Source of the DNA: Biomphalaria glabrata
Taxonomy: Eukaryota > Mollusca > Gastropoda > Planorbidae
DNA: 64,000 nt
Direction: 5' to 3'
NCBI RefSeq assembly: GCF_947242115.1
Contig: NC_074723.1
Coordinates: forward strand, 31,161,543-31,225,542
In this document: one piece after another, positions 23,310-35,066 of the stretch
Numbering within the stretch: the first letter of the stretch is position 1
How the letters are laid out: each line of letters begins with the position of its first letter
Notes under the pieces: model-generated
What the model was told of the DNA's origin: nothing
The model's input: the letters and a program-made list of their open reading frames with translations, nothing else
Databases searched by the model: none
Program-made: the position numbers and the translations under genes

Positions 23310-26300
23310 TTAGAGCGATGTTAAGAAGGACACCTGGCACTGCTCTCCGGTCGAGGTCAAGAATCAAATCTCAATCTTCTAGAATTATCATTTAACAGAC
23401 ACTACCTCAAAGCATACCAGAAGATACTCAATAAAGGAATCCAGCTTAATCTGGAAATACACTGTTCATCAAAATATTATATCACTACAGGACGAGACAT
23501 CCACATAAAGTGTGTGGTTCAAAGCCTAAGAGATATAACAATAGATAGCGAAGCCTCTCCTTCTTGGTTTATTATTGAAGTCTGTATCGCAGAGATTCTC
23601 AAACCTGTAAGCGCCACCCTTTTTAGCATGCTTGGGAAATATGGAAAAATGTTGGAGGGATTATTGAAGAGTACTGTGTAGCTACTAGTAGAAATATTTA
23701 TCTACAAGCATTACAAAAATGAAATTTGGAATTAAATTATGTTATAGCAAGAAAAAAAAAATTTAAAAATAAATTGAAAAAAAAAGACAAAACATCAATT
23801 AAAATTAAAAAAAAAAAAAAATTTAAATGTTTGTTAAAATGGAACTCGTATTATGGCATTAGCAGCTCATCGTAATAACAACGTTTTCCTTTGGGCCAGA
23901 AGACATTTGTAGGAATGTGTAATTATTTTCTTGGCACTTTCATGATATACAAATCTAGAACTAGATCTAGATCCATACTTCTGATTTAGAACTCTAGATT
24001 CCAGATGTCATCTATATTAGATTTACGTATAAAAAGCGTAAGCAATGCTTAGATGATATTTCAAAAAAACTTAAAGCGATTTTAATTTTAATCGGAAACT
24101 CAATTATCGGTGCACTACGGCTGACTACTTCATCAGACAAAGACAAATTTTAACTTTTGAATTATTTTTTAATTTAAAAAACATTGTTACGGTCAAACTA
24201 GATATTTCTCCGTTTGGCCAACGACCTAGTAATTCTTTTTCAGCGATATATATATATATATATCAACTGTTTTATTTGTTTGAATAACATTACAGCTGAT
24301 TTTGAGATCCGTAGCTACGTTCCATCATTCAGACTACCGCTCTCCCAGTTCCGTGTAATAATATAATAGATAAAAAAATATTTTCAAAGTATTCTATCCT
24401 TTTAGTTGTTTTTTTAACACACAAAAACTTGTTTATCTATGTGTTACTTTGTATACGAAAATGGCTTTTGAGTAAGCCATACTTGTGTATGTACTAATTC
24501 TGGATCTAAATGTAGCCCCAGCTGACATGCTTATATAAATAGTCTTGTGTCAGGTCTTTTATTTTCAAACATTCTTTATTAAGTGTTATTGAACAACTAG
24601 ATTCAATAAACTCTCATCATTTAATTATTGAGAGGCGGTTCAAATACAATGCCTCACTGGTTGTGTCAAATTAATTATTGATACATTTGCAAATACAAAG
24701 GTATGACGGGAAAGGATTGAGGCAGACACTATGATATTGTTACAAAGTGTGATTTGATCAATATTATTATTATACTTCACTTTTCTTTGATGGATCTAGG
24801 ATTGTGTTATTGATGGCCTTCTTTGTTAATCAATGTTTTTTTCACTTTGCTGCTGTCACAGAGTTTTCGTTATTTTAAGTTACTAAATATTCGTGACAGA
24901 GGGACCTCAGTACTGATTTGTGGCGTCCCAAAATGTGGGCAGTTTGGCTCACTGCAATGTCGTAAAGACAGCTATCTATTGGTCTCCACTGCCCTCATGT
25001 TGGGATATTGCAGGTTAATTCGCTATGTGTACACGACAATGATCTCGGTTAGACTCACCTCTAAGAAAAAGATGTGAAACATACATTCTGTAGCATAATT
25101 GTCCTCGATCACATAAAACCTATTCAGACTTCACTATAAACACCTTCATGTCCAAGATGTGTAGCTTGTTATAGATTGAGTGTGCGTGTGTGTTTCTATG
25201 GTGACGTTGGAAAGAGGTTAGCACTTGGTTTTAAATGATGCAGCAAATGTGGTGTTGTCATTTTTGTTGTTAGTTAGGGGAGACAACTCCTGAAAGTGAG
25301 ATTGAAAGGTTGTTTTATTGTAGTGAGTTATATTTTGTTAAAACATACTATTACTTAAGTCTAATACATTTATTTCATTCGACCACAAGTTTTTGTTGTC
25401 TATATTATGCATAAAGTTATTTTTAGTTCCGTTCACAAAGGGAAGTTATTCAAGTTATTTGAAGTTTTATTGGTTTTGATATATTACGCCTGTGTGTCCC
25501 AAACGTTTGATCTTTGTGTACCCTGTGGCGTAGCATCCATGGCGCTAAGGGGTTCAATGAACCCGGGCCCACGACCATTAGGGGCCCACAGCCTGTGGCG
25601 TAGCAATAATGGCGTAAAGGGGAACATGATTCTTGACCAGTTGTGGCCCACATGAGAACATATGGATGACACCGAAGAGAAGAAATAATTACATGTTTGT
25701 AAAAACAAAACAAAAAACCCGGTAAAATTAGAATTTAAAAAGCCCCCTCAAAAGTTTCTAAACGTTATATGAAACTTGATAATAATAAGCGTGAACCCCC
25801 TGTTTTCATCTAGATTCTAGGGGGGGGAGATTGCTTTGATGTAAGGAAGTGCTGTTATCAGGTTTATTGTTATGGTGGCTAGCCCTAATCGTGTGTTTGG
25901 GATGACAATTGTTGTCAGATCGCCTCATTCTTTTTTTTCCCTGCATGTTGGTAAACCATAGATATGTTACAGGATTAGGGGAGGGTGGGTAGGGAGTTTG
26001 ATTATGAAAATATTACCAAACACTACAGATTTAAAAAAAAAGTGGGGGCGACAAGAACAATTAAGATTTATAGGGATAGTCCTGATGGTCACTAATTAAA
26101 ATGCCAACACAGCTGCTAATTATTCAAATTTTCCCAAAACTCATTATGTTTCTTTTTTTTTCTGTATTAAACATTTTCAAAGAGCGTTTCTTGGATTGCA
26201 TCAGATGTTGATAAAAAAATTAAAAATGATTTCAAATCACAGTAATGCTATTTTGCCAGTCTTGGGATGACGACAAGTTAACATCTGGAAATCGTACCTA

Positions 26301-26800
26301 TATGTCCACTTGACGAGTTCCGTAACGTGATGTCCAGGAACATTGTTGATTAGCCCAGCTTTAAGTATATAGTGTTGGACATAAAAACATCAGATCAATA
26401 GGACTTCAGGCTGATCTGTCAGCTGGTTAACACGCCAACAAAATCTGTCACTATGAAATAATTTTGGATCTTCGCTCTTTGTAATGAAACTGAAGAACTG
26501 ATATTGTTTTGACCACTCGCTAATGCTCCTATATCTGCGACTATGACTTTATAATTGATGAACTCCAGCAGGTATATTACAATGAACAGTGTAAATGATC
26601 ATGAACTATATACAAATTCTCAACAGTAATATATGGTCTGGACGTAAATGCGTTAACCTGTTTGTCTTGTGCGTTAGTGTAAAAAAAGTATAATCTCAAT
26701 AAACAAAAAAAATTCAACTCAGTTAAAATCTGGATCAGAGTCTAAAATTTTTTTATTGTACTACGTTTGATGTATTTCTGTCTCAACTGTAGTATCCTAC
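23310..26800. other. Intergenic DNA with scattered repeat pieces
   Basis: No gene recognised. It contains poly-A stretches near 23750-23820, a TA run at 24246-24263, a segment near 24890-24990 (GTGGGCAGTTTGGCTCACTG) whose homologue occurs at 57.23 kb, and two TGTGGCGTAGCA motifs 70 bp apart (25524, 25594) that look like ends of a MITE related to the one at 56.1 kb. Confidence 0.45.
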
Positions 26801-26808
26801 AATGGAGA

Positions 26809-28829
26809 CATGGGCGTAGCCAGGGGGGGGGGTTTGGGGTTCAAACCCCCCCCCCCCGTAATGGAATCCCCCCTCGGGGGGGGGAGTCGGAATTTAATGA
26901 CTGATTTTTTGCTTTGCTTTGTTTATTTTAGGTGAGTTTTTAATACTAAACCATAACTTGCCCCATCACAACCAAAGGGGTTTTGAGTTTAAAACCCCCT
27001 ACCAGGGGGTTTTTAGTTTAAAACCCTCTACCAGGGGGGGGTTCGAGTTTAAAAACCCCTACCAGGGGGGTTCGAGTTTAAAACCCCTACCAGAGGGGTT
27101 CGAGTTTAAAACCCCTACCAGAGGGGTTGGAGTTTAAAAACCCCTACCAGGGGTTTTGAGTTTAAACCCCCCTACCAAGGGTTTTGAGTTTTAATCCCTC
27201 TACCTGGGGTTTTTGTAGTTAACTCCCCCTCTTCTATAAAACAAAACAAAAAAAAAATGAAAACGAAAATCCCCTAATTCCAAGAGCACAGTTAACGAAG
27301 ATTTTGATTTTAAAACCCCCTCCAAAATTTACGATAAACCCCCTCTTCAATATAAAAAAAGCTAATTACGCACTCAAAATGTTATGAGCGTAGCTATATG
27401 GGTTTTGACTCAGATTTGAGTTTAAACCCCACTTCAGCGGGGTTTGAAGGTAAAAAATACCCCTTTAATAATAAAAACAAAGCAAATTATACACTCAAAA
27501 TGTTATGAGTGTAGTCAAAGGGGTTTTGAGTTTAAACTCCCCTCCAGTGGAGTTTGAAGCTAAAAAGTACCTCTTCAATATAAATAAAAGCAAATTACTC
27601 ACTCTAAAATATATGAGCGTAGCCAAAGGGGTTTTGAGTTTAAACCCCCCGCCATCTCCAGTGTAAGAAAAAAAGCAAATTACGCACTCAAAATGCTATG
27701 AGCGTTGCCAAAAGGGGTTTTGAGTTTAAAGGGGGTTTGATGCTAAAAATACCTCTTCAATATAAAAAAAAGCAAATTACACACTAAAATTACTTGAGCG
27801 TAGCCAATCAAATCGGGGGTTTAGAGTTTAAACCCCTCTTCTACAGATGGCTTTTTTTTTAAATTTAAAACCCCTCCAGATGGTTTTGAGTTTAAGATCC
27901 CCCTACAAAGCCTTTTGAGGTAAAAAAAAAAAACAACAGCTGATTTTGACGATAAAACTTTTTGATATAAAATCTAAAGCAAACTACAGTCACTTAATTC
28001 CAAGAGCGTATTCAAGAGAGGTTACACATTTTTACCAGTGGCAGGGCTCCATTAATAAACTGCAGTGAATAGTCATCTGCCGAAATTAAAAAACACTAAA
28101 TGTGGCTCAACAAAGATGGCTAAGACAGATTTTAGGAGTCATTTTATAGAGATCGGGTCTAAATAAAGGAAATCCTATGCCGAACTGGGAGTCGACCCCT
28201 TCGTAAGATTGTGAGAGAGCGATGCATGAGGTTTGCGGGACATGTTCTCCGACAAAATGAATTACGCATAAGAATAGTTGCAATGATATCCTAGTACAAC
28301 TTGACGTCACTCATTCATGGAGGTCCTCATGGCAGGTGGGAAGAGGCTTCAGACCCCCTTGCTAGTAATGGCTGTGGATTTACAATTTATGGACACAGCT
28401 TAACAGCAAATGCGCCGAACGGCGCGGGAGGGTCTAAGTCAGTAAGAATAGGACATTAGGTTTTTGAAATAGAACTTTTTAATAGCAGGAAAATGCACTG
28501 TCGATACCTCAGAATATGCATTTTGTTGGTTTTCAATATCAGAAATGGTGCTTGGCGGCGGGGCTTCGCCCCACGCTGGGGGAGCTCCTAGCGCTTCCCC
28601 CAGACCCCCTTGCTAGTATTGGCGGGGAATCTACAATGTCTCCACTACCTCATGGAAGAACCTATTCTAGGGCACAATAAACGTCTTCCGAAAGAATGAA
28701 GGGTCAGAATGTAATAAAAATTATGTACACACACACACTAAATACATATAATTTTTTTTCGCTGGGGGGGGGGGAAGAAAACCCCCCCCCCAAACCCCCC
28801 CCCGAAAAAAAAACCTGGCTACGCCCATG
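26809..28829. mobile_element. Terminal-inverted-repeat DNA element with palindromic internal arrays, copy 1
   Basis: Both ends carry CATGGGCGTAGCCAGG (inverted at the right). The insertion is bounded by a perfect 8-bp duplication AATGGAGA (26801-26808 and 28830-28837). Inside are a G-run/C-run pair at each end and a 28-bp array (about 26980-27215) of GTTTAAAACCCCTACCAG, GGGGTT units able to fold as hairpins. Next come about five units of roughly 100-120 bp (27360-27800) sharing CAAATTAC, GCACTC and GAGCGTAGCC. A LINE-like tail lies at about 28170-28440. No transposase is visible. The 8-bp duplication fits hAT-like transposition (inference). Confidence 0.85.
28170..28440 (+). mobile_element. 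LINE C-terminal fragment captured inside the TIR element
   Basis: Plus-strand reading gives RKIVRERCMRFAGHVLRQNE and, after a break, HGGPHGRWEEAS. This is the usual tail of LINE reverse-transcriptase proteins (R+R.RFAGHVLR). The same segment lies inverted in the partner element at 62520-62740, so it travelled with the element. Confidence 0.6.
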
Positions 28830-29087
28830 AATGGAGATATACTGTTAAATAGAGTGAACTATTCAATCAAGACGACTGCTTCCTCTAATTTTTGTTGTAA
28901 AAAAGGAGATAAAATCTAAACAAAAAGGAAATAATAATCAAAATAATAATAATAACAGTAAATATCAAGCAAGAAAAAGAAATATCATAGTGTGTTACAT
29001 AGGAATCTTTTAAGTTGAATAACTTTATGCTATTACAATGAATGGCGAAACCGAACTGTGGAACATGTTTATAACACAGATGTAGAA

Positions 29088-29520
29088 CAGGGGTTCTCAA
29101 TCTGTGGGTCGCGACCCTTTGGGGAGTGGGGTTGAATGACAAATCTCCAGGGGTTGCCAAGGACCCTCTGAAATTTTGATTTGTGTGTGTGTGTGTGTGT
29201 GTGTCTATTCATCATTGTAAGTTGTTTTTTTTTTTATTTTCTCCATGTAGCAAGCATATTTGAACCGCACTTGGTATTCTTACTAGTTCCTATCCCGTTC
29301 TATTTGAGATTGTGTTGTTCTTCCATTACCAAGAACAAAGTTTTCCAGCTTGTTAATCATAAAGTCCAAATTCAGAAGCAGACTTGATGCAGAAGATGAC
29401 ATTCGTTGTGCTACTGAATTCCTGGCGGAACAAAAGCAAGTTCAACCTTCATTGAAAAGGAACATGCAAGCTAGGAAAAGGAATCAGATAAAAGGAATTG
29501 TCTGGTGTGTAACTTGAAAA
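29088..29520 (+). mobile_element. hAT transposon remnant (ZBED-type), one end and a C-terminal piece
   Basis: The left end reads CAGGGGTTCTCAA, then GTGGGTCGCGACCCTTTGGG, the well-known hAT end. About 300 bp further a frame with RLDAEDDIRCATEFLAEQKQ resembles the hAT dimerisation-domain C-terminus. No right end or target duplication was found. A GT run lies at 29181-29203. Confidence 0.5.
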
Positions 29521-30408
29521 AAGTTGCAAGGAAAACAGTGTTTCTGTTATTTCATGAATAAAAAGAGGTGATGTTAATTCTACATCTTTTTTATTTTTTG
29601 ATATATATCACTACGTTCATAACTCTTAACGTGTGATTGCCTAGGGATATATAAACAAAACTGTCTTGTTTTAAAAACCGTTTTTTTTATGTACGCATGT
29701 ACAAATTAGACATGATCTTGACATGATAAAAAATGTATCGACATTAGCGCGTCTCAAACATTCTAGAGCGTAGACAACATCCAGAGCTAGAAAGCACTTT
29801 TTTACGTAAAATGAAATGTGTAGCTTTACTTCGAAACTTTTAAACAGAATAATGTTTCTTTTTCACCTGATTTTGTAGAAAAGAAAAAGGGGGGGGGGGG
29901 CAATCTTGAAAAAATATTTATTTTTGCACAAGCCAACTAATTTATATAAATAATGCAAACATTTTAATTTTTTATTTTGACTGCATTTCTTGGTTATAAA
30001 TAGAAATATAATGAGTTCCACATACCACATATATAGTGGTCACTTTAGTCAACAAAGGGCTCAGTCTTATCTTATCTTATATAATACAGACGTTACTTCA
30101 AAAAAGAAGATGATTACGTCCTACGCGTCATGCATTTAGTCATATTAACCAATGACTTAAATTCTGCCAAGTTAAGTCAATGTATGAACTAGATTTTAGG
30201 TTGTGTATGGCGTATGGTACTTAGGTTTAAACTAGTGATTTTCTGTTTTGCTTAAAAGATATAGATATTGTCATAGGATCTTTTGAAGGTGTCTAATATG
30301 TGACAAGTAGTTCTTGATGAAGTGACAAAATGTCACAAGATGTTACTGTAATTCCAGGGATTTTTATGTATATATTGATAATAGATCTAAATATCTTTAG
30401 AGATTTAA

Positions 30409-30489
30409 TTAACTCCTTCTCTCCTAACTGACGATACCAGCGTTGATTCAACCAGAGTGTGGTAAATAATTACGGAGAGAAAGAGTTAA
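30409..30489. mobile_element. 81-bp TTAA-flanked miniature inverted-repeat element
   Basis: Same orientation as the copy at 23.2 kb, with ends TTAACTCCTTCTCTCC and GGAGAGAAAGAGTTAA and the same core (CGATACCAGCGTTG, TGGTAAATAATTA). Confidence 0.75.
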
Positions 30490-30868
30490 TAAAGATCCTT
30501 TACTTGAAAAATACAAAATTTTAATTCATGAACTAGGAATCACTCACAATATACAAAATGCACAAATGAAACTGCACCAATTGAATATCTTCTTATGAGC
30601 TCGTCAACAACTAAATTCAAACACATATATATTTATTCTACTATTGACATTTGACATGACTCTCTTGAGTTTAATCTTACAACTGACACTTAGGACCTGC
30701 TAAAAGCAATCCAATAATGTTCAGGCAAAACCACGCTCAAGTCACGTGATCAGAAGACGTCAGAGGTATTACGTCTTCGAATTTACTAGACAAAAGGGTG
30801 GAGTTAACTACAAAGGTTACTTCCGGGAAAAATTAAATTTAGTTGCAGCTAGATTGCTACGTGACAGA

Positions 30869-30869
30869 T

Positions 30870-30959
<90 letters not shown>

Positions 30960-30960
30960 T
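30869..30960. repeat. GATA microsatellite
   Basis: About 22 near-perfect GATA units. The flanking 31.0-32.1 kb is AT-rich with no gene recognised. Confidence 0.93.
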
Positions 30961-32190
30961 TATTAAACTTAAGGAATGCGGAAATACCCGAAGATGTATA
31001 GTCCGTTTTTAGATAAATATTTCTTTGTTCGCTAGCCAAATAGATATTTGTTTTTCAAACTAAAACAAATTAAAGTGTCACCAACAAACTAATAATTTTT
31101 TTCTCGTCGATATACATCAAATATTGAATTTCTAGGAAAATCGTTAGAGCCGTTTTTGAGATAGTTATCCACCCACCCCCGTTCTAGGTTTGTTTAAATT
31201 TCAACTAAATTACAAATGGAAAAGTAGTATACAAAACCATTACAAGACAGTAGTCAAGCGTAGAATAATGGACTTAGTTATTGATATAATATTAACATTA
31301 GGGTTTAATAAATGCTTAATATTATATAGTAATGACAACATGTGTCCTTTAATTCTAGCAATAAATCTTTACCTTTACATACAAAATGTAATCTGATTCA
31401 CCAATACAGTTATGATGAAGCTAGTAATTTATACTATATTTACAAAATGAGTGTAATGAAGAGTAAATTATAAGTATATAATATGTAAATATTTAAAAGT
31501 TAATTTACTGTAGAAAAAACAACAACATTAATCTCGAATTTTAAAGTGTATTTGTGTATCACATAATTTACCTATTCATTTGTTAAATTTGATTAGTGTA
31601 CTTTGAGGTACATATTAACAGCGTCTGGAATTGAATCGCAAGAACAAAAACATTTATATTTCTTGAAACCGTTGGGCTTCCATACGAAATTAGGACAGAT
31701 CCTTACGAAAAAATCCTAAAAACATCGGTCGTCTACAGCAAAGGACAATGTACAACCCAGTGATCGTCAAGTATGGACAGTTTATGAACAATTTTAACGC
31801 GAACTGTTGTGTAAACTGTAAATGTATGCTGTTTTATGTGTTGTTGGCAATGTAATCTCTTCAGTACTGAATAAAAAAAAAAGATTAAAAAAATCTGATT
31901 AGTGTACTTGAAAATGATCGTCAAGTTTTCAGAATTTCTGAACGATTTTAAACTTTGCTGGCATGAAATCTTGGAACATACGTTTCGTCTTATATTTTCT
32001 TGGCAATGTAATCTTCATCTACATTAATCAAGCATTTGAGAATTTAATGTCTGAGTTCTTTATTTTGAGATTATGTGATTATAATTAAAGAGATGTATGT
32101 TGTTATTTAGAGGCTAAATTGTAAATGAGATTTGGGATTACATGTAAATTTTCTTAGTTTATTCTAATTTATACAAGATAAATAAGAACT

Positions 32191-32922
32191 CTAATTATTA
32201 TATTCACACAAATACATTTCTCTGTTCGTACAGACAACATCATCTAATCCTCTGTATTGTTTCATAATAACGGTGCAGTCTTGGCTATTGTTAAAATTGT
32301 CTGGTTGTCTAGGTATATACACAATCATTTCTTCTGTTGTCAACAGTGAACCATCTGACCAGACGTACTTGCCCTCTGACTGTATATCGTCTATTCTTAC
32401 CCAGGCGCTTTCAATGTTCATGTCCTGCATTATCGTCAGAAGAGATTCCTTTGTGGCGTTTGATTTGACCATCACAAGATGACCTTGCATGGTGCTGCAG
32501 GACTTATTAGCTGAAGTATAGTTTGTATAATTGTTGACGATTTTCAGACAAAGTCCGAATGTTCGCATGATGGTCGAGTTGTAGCCAAGAGCCAGGTCGC
32601 AGTACTTGGTGCTTTGCGAGTACAGACGTTGACCCGAAGAAGGTTTGACCCCAGTAGATCTAAGTTCAGCCCCACAAAGACAAATTTTCTTTACGTTGTC
32701 GTAGAGAAAATGTTGACAAGTTAAGTTGCGTGAAAGACAATGTAATGAACACTCCAACATAGACCGACAGGAAGTGTCATTGTAATAAGAAGAAATCCCT
32801 AGCGTCTTTAATTTGACTTGGTAGAAATTCTGATTATTCACACAATAAACTCCAACCTCTTGGAACCAGGAGTTCATTGTAATGAGCACTAGTATAGCTA
32901 CCGCTAAAAGGCTCAGATCCAT
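32191..32922 (-). CDS. Secreted PAN/apple-like plus C-type lectin protein, copy 2
   Basis: 243 residues, colinear with copy 1. The order is signal (MDLSLLAVAILVLITM), PAN-like domain with all six cysteines in equivalent or near positions (SCRS, LECSLHC, LTCQHFLYDNVKKICLCG), then a C-type lectin domain with QPD (about 206-208). The usual WVG is WVR here and WND is again LDD. The start is fixed because the preceding ATG in the same exon opens a four-codon upstream frame that closes before it. An acceptor (TTTTCGCAG) near 33020 marks a 5' leader exon. Confidence 0.87.
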   Translation of the reverse strand: MDLSLLAVAILVLITMNSWFQEVGVYCVNNQNFYQVKLKTLGISSYYNDTSCRSMLECSLHCLSRNLTCQHFLYDNVKKICLCGAELRSTGVKPSSGQRLYSQSTKYCDLALGYNSTIMRTFGLCLKIVNNYTNYTSANKSCSTMQGHLVMVKSNATKESLLTIMQDMNIESAWVRIDDIQSEGKYVWSDGSLLTTEEMIVYIPRQPDNFNNSQDCTVIMKQYRGLDDVVCTNREMYLCEYNN

Positions 32923-33114
32923 TTTTAGATTTCTTGCATTTCTGTTCGACTCAATGTTCTTTTGCTCTTTCTAAATATTTCTTTAATTAAAGTGTTTAGT
33001 TCAAAGGGGGCTCAATACCTGCGAAAATAAAAAAAAATGTTTATTACATTTAAAATTGCTTAAAGTGCATAGATGAAAGAATTCCTAAAACATGTCAAGG
33101 TAGTGAAACTTAAA

Positions 33115-33262
33115 GGACGTCTGGTCGTGCGTTATGCTTGCTTGACACTCGTTTGGACTTCTCGATGGTCCCTGGCTCATACCCGAACCCCTCCAATCCC
33201 CTTTGTCATGCAGGAGCTTTCGACTAGGAAGTAAATTATCTTTAACTATGAAAGAGAATCTG
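33115..33262 (+). mobile_element. SINE family C, degenerate copy
   Basis: It follows the family C order: TCTCGATGGTCCCTGG, CATACCCGAACCCC, CATGCAGGAGCTTTCGACTA, AAGTAAATTATC, then GAATCTGAAACAG. Divergent but colinear with the copy at 52.5 kb in reverse orientation. Confidence 0.5.
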
Positions 33263-33509
33263 AAACAGATAAAATAAACAAGAATAACCTTCATACAAGC
33301 GAGAACTCATATCTAGAGACATCATTAATAGTATGTGGGAAGAAATGACCCAAGCTGGACAGTAAGAAGACAGGTTGTATGTGATTGTACACCACACACC
33401 AAAAGCAAAATCTGAAGGAGCATTAGGCAACAGAAAGAGGAATAAAGGTTACCAATCGAAAAGCCCACAGCGACAATTCTCTTGCACAACCTGTAGTAAC
33501 AAAATCCAT

Positions 33510-33640
33510 CTTCTGAATTCTAACTGTAATGAGTACCTGACTTAAGTTGGAGGAAGTAAAGGCGGTTGGTCATTGTGCTGACCATATAACACACTGTTCG
33601 TTAACCTTTGGCCAAAGAAACTGATGACGTTTATATCACA
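33510..33640 (+). mobile_element. SINE family A, internal and tail fragment
   Basis: It contains AATGAGTACCTGACTTAAGT, GGCGGTTGGTCATTGTGC and GGCCAAAGAAACTGATGAC. The head and final tail are missing. Confidence 0.65.
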
Positions 33641-33835
33641 ACTTTACTTCTTTTAACTACTTTACAAAACAACGCCTTGATCCAACTTTCTAAAAAAATT
33701 TCACGACATTTTTTGTAGTGCTAAAACATCTCCATGTCCAGTCTAGAGTAGTATATATAAATCTATGGTCCAGACATTATATATCTTGAACACACCAAAG
33801 ACAACGGGTATTTCCGCGTGCATTTATTAAAGAGA

Positions 33836-33955
33836 TCAATAAATTAATAGACGTTTAGAAAGGTTGTGCGCATCGTCTAGTAAGTCTGTATATATGGTCC
33901 TGTCAATAGAATCGTATAAACTCTTGAGTAGATTTACACATTCGTATACCATCAT
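33836..33955 (-). CDS. Unrecognised short frame, divergent partner
   Basis: A minus-strand frame of 39 residues starts MMVYECVNLLKSLYD and ends LSKRLLIY. It is balanced in charged and hydrophobic residues. It overlaps the start of the plus-strand frame next to it by two bases. Function unknown. It may be a relic of a captured gene. Confidence 0.25.
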   Translation of the reverse strand: MMVYECVNLLKSLYDSIDRTIYTDLLDDAHNLSKRLLIY

Positions 33956-34151
33956 GGACAGACGGCGTAAAGACCGCAATACAAACAGTGATGTTGTTGT
34001 GAACGCCGGAATGGGCAGTATAGAGGGACTTTTTAGCGTCATCAAACGTATGTCAAAGACTATCATTTTAGGAGAGCTGAAAGGTGGTCGATGTAACAGA
34101 GATGCCCTAAATAAATGCTTTCAAGACCAACTTAGGCGCCAACTTGCTTAA
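33954..34151 (+). CDS. Unrecognised short frame beside the 20-bp minisatellite
   Basis: 65 residues from MDRRRKDRNTNSDVVV to CFQDQLRRQLA, charged and of ordinary protein composition, in a segment visibly richer in G and C than its surroundings. No family recognised. The frame can be read 30 codons further upstream but that part looks less protein-like. It stops about 40 bp before the tandem array. Confidence 0.3.
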   Translation: MDRRRKDRNTNSDVVVNAGMGSIEGLFSVIKRMSKTIILGELKGGRCNRDALNKCFQDQLRRQLA

Positions 34152-34187
34152 ACATAGACACGATTACCTAGCTACAGACGGCTTCGG

Positions 34188-35066
34188 AACTATACAGCTA
34201 TACTTGGAACTATATAGATATACTTGGAACTATACAGCTATACTTGGAACTATACAGCTATACTCGGAACTATACAGCTATACTCGGAACTATACAGTTA
34301 TACTTGGAACTATACAGCTATACTTGGAACTATACAGCTATACTTGGAACTATACAGCTATACTTGGAACTATACAGCTATACTTGGAACTATACAGCTA
34401 TACTTGGAACTATAGAGCTATACTTGGAACTATACAGTTATACTTGGAACTATACAGCTATACTTGGAACTATACAGCTATACTCGGAACTATACAGTTA
34501 TACTTGGAACTATACAGCTATACTTGGAACTATACAGCTATACTTGGAACTATACAGCTATACTTTGAACTATAGAGCTATACTTGGAAGTATACAGTTA
34601 TACTTGGAACTATACAGCTATACTTGGAACTATACAGCTATACTCAGAACTATACAGCTATACTTGGAACTATACAGGTATACTCGGAACTATACAGCTA
34701 TACTTGGAACTATACAGTTATACTTGGAACTATACAGGTATACTCGGAACTATACAGCTATACTTGGAACTATACAGCTATACTTTGAACTATAGAGCTA
34801 TACTTGGAAGTATACAGTTATACTTGGAACTATACAGCTATACTTGGAACTATACAGCTATACTCAGAACTATACAGCTATACTTGGAACTATACAGTTA
34901 TACTTGGAACTATACAGGTATACTCGGAACTATACAAGTATACTCGGAACTATACAGGTATACTCGGAACTATACAGGTATACTCGGAACTATACAGGTA
35001 TACTCGGAACTATACAGGTATACTCGGAACTATACAGGTATACTCGGAACTATACAGGTATACTAA
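34188..35066. repeat. 20-bp minisatellite, about 44 units
   Basis: The consensus unit is AACTATACAGCTATACTTGG, strictly 20 bp. Variants (CTCGG for CTTGG; AGG or AGT for AGC) define subtypes, and a block of 11 units recurs at a 220-bp offset (34561 versus 34781). The last eight or so units are a homogeneous AGG/CTCGG subtype. All three plus frames are open because no phase contains a stop. Confidence 0.95.

Noticed and set aside
26919-27137. Plus-strand frame with repeated FEFKTPYQG
   Set aside because: It is the 28-bp palindromic array of the TIR element read in one phase.
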